Assembly (NCBI GenBank): GCA_022447405.1
Contig: JAKVCE010000042.1
Location: forward strand, 1 to 11,522
Source of the DNA: Planctomycetota bacterium
GTDB lineage: Bacteria; Planctomycetota; UBA1135; GCA-002686595
Direction: 5' to 3'
DNA length: 11,522 nucleotides
Shown piece by piece: positions 6,035 through 11,522 of the stretch; position 1 is the stretch's first letter, and each line of letters opens with the position of its first letter. The position numbers were made by a program, and so were the translations under genes. The notes under the pieces are model-generated. The model worked only from the letters and a program-made list of their open reading frames with translations. It did not search any database and was not told where the DNA came from.

Positions 6035-9031
6035 CTAGCCCCCGAGCCCACGCTGCAGCTCGCGCGCGCCGAGCATGCCGAAGGCGCGACCGAGGGCGGC
6101 GCGGTCCCGCCTGGGGCGGGCGAGCCAGAGGCCGCCCGAGAGCGCGGTCGTGTCGGGGACCGCGGGGTTCGCGTAGCGCAATTTGCGCGCGTCTGCGGCG
6201 ACGAGGGGCGCGGCCTCTGGACCGAAGTAGAGGGTGCAGAGGCCGCCGCTCGCGTCGAAGAGGAGCGAGACAGGCATCGGGACCTCCTCGTGGAGGCCGA
6301 TGACCTCGACGAGGAAGAGCTGCACGAGCCTCTCTTCGGCCTGGGTCATGCGCGCGCCGTCCATGCCGAGGTCCATGAGGAGCGGCCTGGTGTTCCACTT
6401 GGTGTCTCCACGTCGCATGGGGATGACGACGATGCCGCCTCCTTGGATCTCGTCTGCCTCATCCTTGAGCGCCTTGAGGTAGTCGGTGTCCGGATCGGAC
6501 TCGGGGTCCCAGACCACGACGAGCGCCCCGCGCCTGCCGGGCTTGGAGAGGACCTCTTCGAGGGAGAGCTTGCCGCCCTCCTCCTTGGGGAAGCTCCAAG
6601 CCTTGGCGGGGAGCTTGTCGGCGAGGACGACGCGCGAGGCGCGCCCGCGCCCGATGGGGAGCGAGTCTTCGCCGCGTCCGGCGAGGGGCGAGGCCGCGCT
6701 CATCGGCTGCTCTTCGGGCGCTGCGCCGCGAGCGATGGCCCAGCGACCAGCGCGCAGACCCTCGTGACGCTCGACCTCGCCGTCTGGCCAGCGGACCGCT
6801 ACGACCGAGGGCGTCGCCGCGCCGAGGCCGAAGTGCAGGCGGTGTGAGGACTGTCCGAGGAGGCCTTCGCCTGCGTACTTCGTGCGAGTGAGGGTGCGTC
6901 CGTCGGAGAGGGTGACCGTGACCTTCGCGCCGACGCCGCCGGTGTTGGGCGCGGGGTGTGAGAGGTCGAGGGAGAGCGAGCTGCCGCCCGTCGCGCCTGT
7001 CCCCCTGAGGAGTCTCAAGCGCGGCCCGGTGCGGTTCCTGAGCAGCATGTCGAGGTGACCGTCGGCGTCGAAGTCCATGGCCGTCGCGACGCGGCCGTCG
7101 TCGAGGAAGTCGGTGCCGCTCACATAGGAGGTGTCGACGAACTGGCCGCCGCCGATGTTGAGGTAGGCGTAGTTGCGCTCGTTCCCGGCCCAGGAGTAGC
7201 CGTCCCACTGAGACATGTGCCCGAGGGCCTGCCAGGCGTCGCGGTAGGCGGCGGTGGCCTCGCCCATCTCCGGAGAGCTCCGCACCAGCTCGCGCCAGTA
7301 GAGGCTCGCGAGCTCATCCGCGCGGTCGCCGGTCACGAAGCCGTTCGGGACGTAGAGGTCGGGCCAGCCGTCGTTGTTCCAGTCGCCGAAGACGGCGCCC
7401 CAGGACCAGCCGCCGACGGCGACGCCTGAGTCCATGCTGCGGTCGGCGAAGCTCCCCTCTCCCTCACCGAAGAGCAGGGCGTTTCCAGCGGCGTGCATCT
7501 GATAGGCGTCGAGGGCGGCGCCGCTCCGGAACCCGTCCATGGCGGCGATGCGCGCGCCGACGGGTGTGTGCATGTTGCTGACGTAGAGGTCGAGGTGTCC
7601 GTCGAGGTCGCAGTCCGTGACAGACAAGCCCATCCCGGCGGCGGGGTTCAACGCGCCCTTCGCGGCGGCGACATCCGTGAAGCGCCCGCCATCGCTCTCG
7701 TAGAGCTGGTTGGTGCCGTAGTCGTTGACGACGTAGAGGTCTTGGTCGCCGTCGGAGTCGTAGTCCTCGAAGACCGCCATGTAGGTGAAGCGGTTGACGT
7801 CGGCGAGGCCCACCTCTTCGGCGCACTCGACGAAGCTCCTCCCGCCCTCGTTGCGCCAGTAGAGGTTGCGCGCCCCGTTGGTGGCCTCGTGGTAAGGCGA
7901 GGGCACGCCGCCAGAGAGCCCGGCGTGCGGGTAGCGACAGCAGAAGAGGTCGAGGTCGCCGTCTCCGTCTCCGTCGCCTGCGGAGATGGAGTAGACGGGT
8001 GACTTGCCGGGGCCGTCGAGGGGTTGGCGTGTGCCGAAGCGTCCCTCGCCGTCGTTCCAGCAGAGCGCGACCTCTGCGCCCTTGCCCACGGCGAGGTCGA
8101 GGTGGCCGTCTCCGTCGAGGTCGACGAGGAGCGCGCCTCGGGTCGTGTCGAGGAAGCCCACCTGCGCCGCGGCGGTCGCGTCGCGGAAGCCGCCGTCCTC
8201 TCCCCTCACGAGGAGTCGGTTGGGCTGTCCGCCGAGCTGTGAGAGGTAGACGTCTTCCCAGCCGTCACCGTCGACGTCCCCGACGGCCATGCCGAGGAGG
8301 CCAGCGAAGAAGAAGGCCACCTTGGCGTCGGTGCGCTGGTGGTAGGCGTCGTTGCCGAGGAGGAGCTCTTGCTCCCAGAACGGGAGGTCTCCGAAGGCTG
8401 CCTCGGTGACGTCTTCGAAGACGGGCGCTTCAGAAGAGGTCTCGGTGGCTTCGAGGACCTCGACCTTGTTGAGGGTGGGCGCGTCGGCGGTGCCGCTCCA
8501 GCTGCAGCGCCAGACGGCGTCGCGTTGGGTGCGAGCTTCGCCCGCTCTCCTCCCCATGCGCAGGATGGCGCGGGTCGTGCCTTCGTCTCCGCGCCACTCG
8601 GCGAGGTCGACGTCGAGGTCCACCAGGCCGTCTCCGATGAGGGCCTCGACGGCCTCGGTCAGCGCAGCCTCGGCGGCTTGCGCGAAGCGCTCATGCGGCC
8701 ACTCTTCGAGGGAGGGCTCGAAGCGCTGGGCGATCTGTCTCCCCACGGGCGAGAGCTGCGCGCCGCGCCCGGGGAAGCCGGCCCCGACCGCCGGATAGTC
8801 CGGCGCGCTGCGCCCGGCGTCGCCGCGCCAGCTCTTGGCGCGCTCGCTGACATCCGCGGTCGGCGCCGCGCCCCCTCGCCAGCGCTTGACGGAGTAGGAG
8901 CCGTCGCTGAAGGCCTCCTCCCCGCACGGCTCAAAGGCCGCGCCCCAGTCCACGCCTGCTTGACCTTCGTCACCGCCGCTGCAACCCGCTACAGCCCCCA
9001 GAAGGAGCGCTATTCCCAATGTCTGTCTCAT
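6035..9031 (-). CDS. FG-GAP/VCBS lipoprotein with ASPIC/UnbV domain and thioredoxin-like C-terminus
   Basis: Predicted membrane-anchored lipoprotein of 998 residues, CRTAC1-like. Residues 1-16 are a lipoprotein signal with lipobox A-V-A-G-C (Cys17). Residues 20-205 are unrecognised. Seven FG-GAP Asp motifs of the D-x-D-x-D-G type start near 252, 304, 353, 423, 473, 550 (degenerate D-W-N-N-D-G) and 653, suggesting a seven-bladed Ca2+-binding beta-propeller. Residues about 698-770 are an ASPIC/UnbV domain (N-T-G-G-V-G-A-K-V, later V-R-W-P-D-G). Residues about 800-960 look like an AhpC/TlpA thioredoxin fold: the A-L-V-V-V-W strand ends at W841, E-S-D-P (844-847) stands where CxxC would be, and M-P-V-S-L-L-F-D-A-S-G-G (919-930) matches the cis-Pro strand and turn. 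The redox cysteines are missing, so it is probably a binding domain. The ATG at 9031 has GAGG 9 nt upstream. slyX follows 18 nt downstream. Ligand and role are unknown; extracellular binding or adhesion is an inference. Confidence 0.85.
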   Translation of the reverse strand: MRQTLGIALLLGAVAGCSGGDEGQAGVDWGAAFEPCGEEAFSDGSYSVKRWRGGAAPTADVSERAKSWRGDAGRSAPDYPAVGAGFPGRGAQLSPVGRQIAQRFEPSLEEWPHERFAQAAEAALTEAVEALIGDGLVDLDVDLAEWRGDEGTTRAILRMGRRAGEARTQRDAVWRCSWSGTADAPTLNKVEVLEATETSSEAPVFEDVTEAAFGDLPFWEQELLLGNDAYHQRTDAKVAFFFAGLLGMAVGDVDGDGWEDVYLSQLGGQPNRLLVRGEDGGFRDATAAAQVGFLDTTRGALLVDLDGDGHLDLAVGKGAEVALCWNDGEGRFGTRQPLDGPGKSPVYSISAGDGDGDGDLDLFCCRYPHAGLSGGVPSPYHEATNGARNLYWRNEGGRSFVECAEEVGLADVNRFTYMAVFEDYDSDGDQDLYVVNDYGTNQLYESDGGRFTDVAAAKGALNPAAGMGLSVTDCDLDGHLDLYVSNMHTPVGARIAAMDGFRSGAALDAYQMHAAGNALLFGEGEGSFADRSMDSGVAVGGWSWGAVFGDWNNDGWPDLYVPNGFVTGDRADELASLYWRELVRSSPEMGEATAAYRDAWQALGHMSQWDGYSWAGNERNYAYLNIGGGQFVDTSYVSGTDFLDDGRVATAMDFDADGHLDMLLRNRTGPRLRLLRGTGATGGSSLSLDLSHPAPNTGGVGAKVTVTLSDGRTLTRTKYAGEGLLGQSSHRLHFGLGAATPSVVAVRWPDGEVERHEGLRAGRWAIARGAAPEEQPMSAASPLAGRGEDSLPIGRGRASRVVLADKLPAKAWSFPKEEGGKLSLEEVLSKPGRRGALVVVWDPESDPDTDYLKALKDEADEIQGGGIVVIPMRRGDTKWNTRPLLMDLGMDGARMTQAEERLVQLFLVEVIGLHEEVPMPVSLLFDASGGLCTLYFGPEAAPLVAADARKLRYANPAVPDTTALSGGLWLARPRRDRAALGRAFGMLGARELQRGLGG

Positions 9032-9044
9032 GGACTGTTACCTC

Positions 9045-9060
9045 ATCGGCGCTCACCGAT
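9045..9060. repeat. Inverted repeat ATCGG-N6-CCGAT at the lipoprotein promoter
   Basis: A perfect 5-bp inverted repeat that overlaps the end of the candidate -10 box and the expected transcription start, and abuts the GAGG ribosome site. The position would suit an operator; an mRNA hairpin is less likely because transcription would start inside it. Short enough to be chance. Confidence 0.25.
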
Positions 9061-9087
9061 CCTATCCCGCGTCTTCTTCCTGTCCAA
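9059..9087 (-). promoter_or_regulatory. Candidate promoter of the FG-GAP lipoprotein-slyX unit
   Basis: On the minus strand, TTGGAC (9082-9087), a 17-nt spacer and TAGGAT (9059-9064). Initiation near 9052 would give a leader of about 20 nt carrying GAGG before the ATG at 9031. Spacing is ideal; the -35 is a partial match. Confidence 0.4.
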
Positions 9088-9153
9088 AAGCACCCCCTGC
9101 GCCCTGGCACCTAGACCCTTTGAATCCACCTGAGCGAGCCTGAGCCCTCGGGA

Positions 9154-9159
9154 TACACT
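9154..9159 (+). promoter_or_regulatory. Candidate -10 box (TACACT) of the DUF1028 gene
   Basis: TACACT ends 6 nt before the ATG at 9166, identical in sequence and spacing to the element before dapE. No Shine-Dalgarno is present, so a leaderless mRNA starting at or near the ATG is plausible. No good -35 lies 16-18 nt upstream. The remainder of the 134-nt divergent gap holds no visible gene. Confidence 0.4.
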
Positions 9160-9165
9160 GACGTG

Positions 9166-10701
9166 ATGAGAATCTTCGGCACCATCAGTGATTGGACCTG
9201 GCGACATCTCAGGGCCCTGACTGCCGGCCTGCTCCTCGCGTCGACGGCGCACGCGACCTGGTCGATCGTGGTCGTGGACACCTCTACGGGTGAGGTCTGC
9301 GTCGCCACCGCGACCTGCATCTCGGGTTACGACATCTCGAACGCGGTGCCCGTCATCGTCGTCGGCGAGGGCGCCGCGGCAGCTCAGTCCTTCATCGACC
9401 AGAGCGGACAGAACCGCACCCTCATCCGCGACGGGCTCCTCGCAGGTGACGACCCCGCCACCATCCTCGCGAACCTCGCCGCCACAGACTCCGGACACAA
9501 CACCCGCCAGTACGGGATCGTCTCCCTCGCGGGCGGTCCTCCCGTGGCCTTCACAGGCGGCGGAGCCATGGGCGCGAAGAAGCAGGTCGTGGGAGAGGCG
9601 GGCACCCTCCGCTACGCCATCCAAGGCAACGCCCTCGCCGGCCAGCTCGTCATCGACGCCGCTGAAGACGCCCTGCTCGAGGCCGAGGGTGACCTCGTCA
9701 CCCGCGTCATGGCCTCCATGCAAGCCGCGCGCTTCATGGGCGGAGACGGTCGCTGCTCCTGCAGCCAGCTCATGCCCGCGAGCTGCGGCGCGCCGCCGCC
9801 CTCCTTCGAGCACTCGGCCTACACCGCATGCATCATGGTCGCGCGCGCAGGGGACACCGACGGCGCGTGCAGCGCCGGCGGCTGCGCTGAGGGCAACTAC
9901 TTCCTTCGAGAGGCAGTCACGGGGACGATCATCCACCCCGACCCCGTCCAGACCCTCGACCGCCTCGTCATGGACTGGCGCCGCAGCAAGCGTGGAGAGC
10001 CCGACCACATCCTGAGCGAGGTCTCCCCCGCTGCGAGCAGGCTCCCTGCAGACGGCGTCACCACCACCGAGGTCACCATCCAGCTGAGGGATATCGAGGG
10101 TGAGCCCCTGACGGAGGGCGGACAGAACCTCTCCATCACGGACGTCAGCGAGGGAGGACCCTTCGCCGACCTCATCCACCAAGAGGACCACGGCGACGGC
10201 AGCCACACGCTCACCTTCACGAGCTCTACCACGCCTGGGACCGCACGCTTCCAGGTCGAGGTCACGCACTGGTGGGAGGTGACGAGGCTCTACCCTGACC
10301 TCGAGCTCTCGGTGGACGCCCCCACAGAGCTCCACCTCGGGAACGAGGTCCTCTCCGCGATGGACGGCGGTGAGGCTCCCTTCGTGATGGACCTAGGCGC
10401 CCCTGGCGCTGGCCGCCCCTACCTCCTCCTGGTCAGCGCCTCCGGCACCCAGCCGGGCACGCCCTTCGGCAACCTCACCCTGCCGCTCAACCAGGACCGC
10501 CTCCTCGGCTGGTCCCTCTCAGGCCCCAACCCGAGCTTCTGGCCAGAGATGAACGGCGCGTTGGACGCCGCTGGTCGCGCGCAGTCCACCCTGAACATCG
10601 CGCCCGGCGCGCTCTCGCCCTTCCTCGGCGGCCGCCTCGACTTCTGCGCCCTGCTCCCTGGCTACGCGACGGCGCCCGTGGGCTTCGACGTGGCTCCCTG
10701 A
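9166..10701 (+). CDS. Exported DUF1028 (Ntn-hydrolase-like) protein
   Basis: Exported protein of 511 residues containing DUF1028, a family of unknown function that I recall being placed with the N-terminal-nucleophile hydrolases. Residues 1-30 are a signal peptide (Arg near 13 and 16, a Leu/Ala core, A-H-A before the cut). The domain opens directly at T31-W-S-I-V-V-V-D, matching the T-F-S-I-V opening of cytosolic relatives, and runs to about 279. It contains a G-G-G-A-M-G loop (131-136) and a Cys-rich insert (cysteines at 197, 199, 207, 222, 235 and 240) that may form disulfides outside the cell. Residues about 285-371 resemble an invasin-type Ig-like domain (L-P-A-D-G-V-T-T-T-E-V). Residues 404-511 are a beta-rich C-terminal domain of a kind I recall at the ends of many planctomycete exported proteins. 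A GTG at 9163 is an alternative start one codon earlier; the ATG is preferred because TACACT lies 6 nt before it. Divergent from the lipoprotein gene; its substrate is unknown. Confidence 0.85.
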   Translation: MRIFGTISDWTWRHLRALTAGLLLASTAHATWSIVVVDTSTGEVCVATATCISGYDISNAVPVIVVGEGAAAAQSFIDQSGQNRTLIRDGLLAGDDPATILANLAATDSGHNTRQYGIVSLAGGPPVAFTGGGAMGAKKQVVGEAGTLRYAIQGNALAGQLVIDAAEDALLEAEGDLVTRVMASMQAARFMGGDGRCSCSQLMPASCGAPPPSFEHSAYTACIMVARAGDTDGACSAGGCAEGNYFLREAVTGTIIHPDPVQTLDRLVMDWRRSKRGEPDHILSEVSPAASRLPADGVTTTEVTIQLRDIEGEPLTEGGQNLSITDVSEGGPFADLIHQEDHGDGSHTLTFTSSTTPGTARFQVEVTHWWEVTRLYPDLELSVDAPTELHLGNEVLSAMDGGEAPFVMDLGAPGAGRPYLLLVSASGTQPGTPFGNLTLPLNQDRLLGWSLSGPNPSFWPEMNGALDAAGRAQSTLNIAPGALSPFLGGRLDFCALLPGYATAPVGFDVAP

Positions 10702-10716
10702 GGGATCCCTCCAGGG
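10696..10716 (+). terminator. Weak hairpin at the DUF1028 stop codon
   Basis: CCCTG-AGGGATCCCT-C-CAGGG folds into a stem of about 8 bp with one bulge around a GATC loop, and contains the perfect palindrome AGGGATCCCT (10701-10710). It overlaps the TGA of the DUF1028 gene. There is no T-run after it, so it is at best a weak or Rho-assisted terminator. Confidence 0.25.
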
Positions 10717-10794
10717 CGGAGCACACACGAGAGGCCCGCCAGGGAGACGAAGGCGGAGATCGGCGCGAGGCCGGGCTGCAGAGTCACTTGAAAG

Positions 10795-10829
10795 CCGCCT
10801 TAACGATCTGGGATCAGATGATGAGGCGG
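10795..10829. repeat. Nested inverted repeat
   Basis: Outer stem CCGCCT (10795-10800) with AGGCGG (10824-10829) and inner stem ATCTG (10806-10810) with CAGAT (10815-10819) around a GGAT loop; the two stems are separated by a 5/4-nt internal loop. It could fold as an RNA hairpin in the 3' region of the DUF1028 transcript. Function unknown. Confidence 0.4.
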
Positions 10830-10919
10830 ACCGCCCAGTTCACGAGGTATGGCCCAAGGACCGCAGCCCGCGGCTCCTCTACCTCGATCACTGGGACTGA
10901 TCCTGAGATTCTCTCCAAC

Positions 10920-10947
10920 GGGCCGTCGTGCGTCGCACGACGGGCCC
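10920..10947. terminator. Strong GC-rich hairpin, possible terminator
   Basis: GTCGTGCG (10925-10932) and CGCACGAC (10934-10941) are perfect inverted copies with 1 nt between. Outer GGGCC (10920-10924) pairs with GGGCCC (10942-10947) if one G is bulged, giving a stem of about 13 bp less the tight turn. It is the strongest hairpin I found in the window. Only two T follow the stem and its trailing C on the plus strand, so it does not fit a classic intrinsic terminator; transcript-end protection or Rho-assisted termination would also fit. Confidence 0.4.
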
Positions 10948-10961
10948 CTTCTGGCAATAGA

Positions 10962-10981
10962 AGAGCCAAATCTCTGGCTCT
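10962..10981. repeat. Perfect 7-bp inverted repeat
   Basis: AGAGCCA (10962-10968), a 6-nt loop, then TGGCTCT (10975-10981). It lies between the GC-rich hairpin and the A-run and may be part of the same termination zone; no T-run follows on either strand. Confidence 0.4.
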
Positions 10982-10997
10982 GGAACATCGATCCTTC

Positions 10998-11024
10998 AAA
11001 AAAAATCGATCAGTTCGCGAACTG
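10998..11024 (-). terminator. Candidate intrinsic terminator of the right-edge gene
   Basis: On the minus strand the perfect 14-nt palindrome CAGTTCGCGAACTG (11011-11024), which overlaps the last codons and most of the stop of the edge gene, is followed after 5 nt by eight T (10998-11005). The stem is only 5 bp around CGCG and the gap to the T-run is longish, so this is a moderate call. Two ATCGAT palindromes (10987-10992 and 11005-11010) flank the T-run. Confidence 0.45.
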
Positions 11025-11522
11025 GAGCCGCGCCTGCGAGAGCAGGGACCCATCTACCGCCCCTGCTTGCGGCCATCGGCACCACTCCGGCTCTAGATAC
11101 AGGGCCAGGAGCTGGTCTTCCGGGTTCAGGAAGCGGGGGTCCACGATGACCGTCGCTGAGGCTAAGGTCGAGCAGGCCCCCCGGTACGGGTGACCGATGA
11201 GCTCCCCCTGATCCAAGCCGTAGTCGGGCCTCACGACCTCTAGGGAGAGCTCCTGCTCGAGGTCCTGCTCGTCTGGATGGAGCCACTCCGGGTGATAGTA
11301 GTCCCCCCCTCCGATCAGCGCCCCGCGGACGAAGACGCGGGGTGTCGCGGGCTCGCCGATCGGGAAGTCATCCCGCACAGCCCATGTCAGCCTCAGCTCA
11401 AGCGCTGCTGCCCGGTCCCAGTCCGCTGGCAGAGCGAGGAGCACGCTCCCAGCCCGCACTCGCCTGAGGCCCTCCGGCTCCAGGTGATCTTCAATGAAGA
11501 AATCACCCGGCTCCCCGAGGGA
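11010..11522 (-). CDS. Unrecognised protein, C-terminal 170 residues (5' end outside the window)
   Basis: The frame is open from the TGA at 11010-11012 to the right edge, giving 170 visible residues that begin S-L-G-E-P-G-D-F-F. A GTG at 11457-11459 could be taken as a start, but the codons upstream of it continue without a stop and look equally protein-like (acidic and hydrophobic, I-E-D-H-L-E-P-E-G-L), so it is more likely internal. I recognise no family. Visible features are an acidic composition, aromatic clusters (G-G-G-D-Y-Y-H-P-E-W-L, then L-E-P-E-W-C-R-W-P), alternating hydrophobic residues suggesting beta strands (L-E-L-R-L-T-W-A-V, T-V-I-V-D), and no transmembrane segment in this part. 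It is convergent with the DUF1028 gene and ends at a candidate terminator. No function is proposed. Confidence 0.65.
   Translation of the reverse strand, partial: SLGEPGDFFIEDHLEPEGLRRVRAGSVLLALPADWDRAAALELRLTWAVRDDFPIGEPATPRVFVRGALIGGGDYYHPEWLHPDEQDLEQELSLEVVRPDYGLDQGELIGHPYRGACSTLASATVIVDPRFLNPEDQLLALYLEPEWCRWPQAGAVDGSLLSQARLQFAN

Larger units (their letters stand above)
10702..11009. other. Non-coding stretch between convergent genes, rich in inverted repeats
   Basis: A 308-nt stretch between the DUF1028 gene and the edge gene. It looks less GC-rich than the flanking genes, especially after 10940. Frames running through it are short, or continue antisense into the edge gene, with no family resemblance or sensible start. 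It holds inverted repeats at about 10795-10829, 10920-10947 and 10962-10981 and an 8-A run at 10998-11005, which together resemble a two-way termination zone. I see no tRNA, riboswitch or mobile-element ends. Confidence 0.6.

Noticed and set aside
7951..7985. A short micro-repeat (ccgtct units) inside the lipoprotein gene.
   Set aside because: It simply encodes the D-G-D-G-D-G-D-L-D Asp motif of one FG-GAP repeat; no phase variation is suggested because the unit length keeps the frame.
10788..11193. Plus-strand frames of about 100 residues crossing the hairpin region into the edge gene.
   Set aside because: They run through four inverted repeats and antisense to a longer minus-strand frame, with no ribosome site and no recognisable sequence.
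1..11522. Search for a CRISPR array, tRNA/rRNA, transposase, integrase, toxin-antitoxin or defence genes.
   Set aside because: Nothing resembling any of these was seen on either strand; the genes are metabolic, transport or exported proteins.

Overview
The window is an ordinary-looking chromosomal stretch of a GC-rich bacterium, densely packed with long genes. Several protein styles point to Planctomycetota or a similar large-genome phylum: a secreted multi-lectin protein ending in a Cys-cluster domain with HGDGSG and CPC motifs, a CRTAC1-type FG-GAP/ASPIC-UnbV lipoprotein, and an exported DUF1028 protein with Ig-like and C-terminal accessory domains. The assignment rests on recalled family resemblance, not on a search, so it is moderate only.

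Layout, left to right. (1) The 3' part of a gene for an exported protein with at least three tandem C-type-lectin-like repeats (+). (2) Convergent with it, 3 nt away, a dapE-dapD pair (-) for lysine/meso-diaminopimelate synthesis; the two genes overlap by 4 nt. (3) Divergent from dapE, a 750-residue RND/MMPL-family membrane transporter (+). (4) Overlapping its end by 7 nt from the other strand, slyX (-), lying 18 nt downstream of a 998-residue FG-GAP/ASPIC-UnbV lipoprotein gene (-) with a C-terminal thioredoxin-like domain that lacks the redox cysteines. (5) Divergent from that, an exported DUF1028 protein (+). (6) A 308-nt non-coding stretch with several inverted repeats. (7) The 3' part of an unrecognised gene (-) running off the right edge.

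Working together: dapE and dapD are two steps of one pathway and look translationally coupled. The lipoprotein gene and slyX look like one transcription unit. The lectin, lipoprotein and DUF1028 proteins are all expected outside the cytoplasm, so much of the window concerns the cell surface or secretion, but nothing ties them into one system. I see no CRISPR array, tRNA or rRNA, transposase, phage gene or recognisable defence system. The most interesting points are a TANNNT hexamer placed exactly 6 nt before the start codon of three genes (suggesting leaderless mRNAs), a signal-peptidase site that would expose the N-terminal Thr of the DUF1028 protein, and the cysteine-less thioredoxin-like tail on the FG-GAP lipoprotein.
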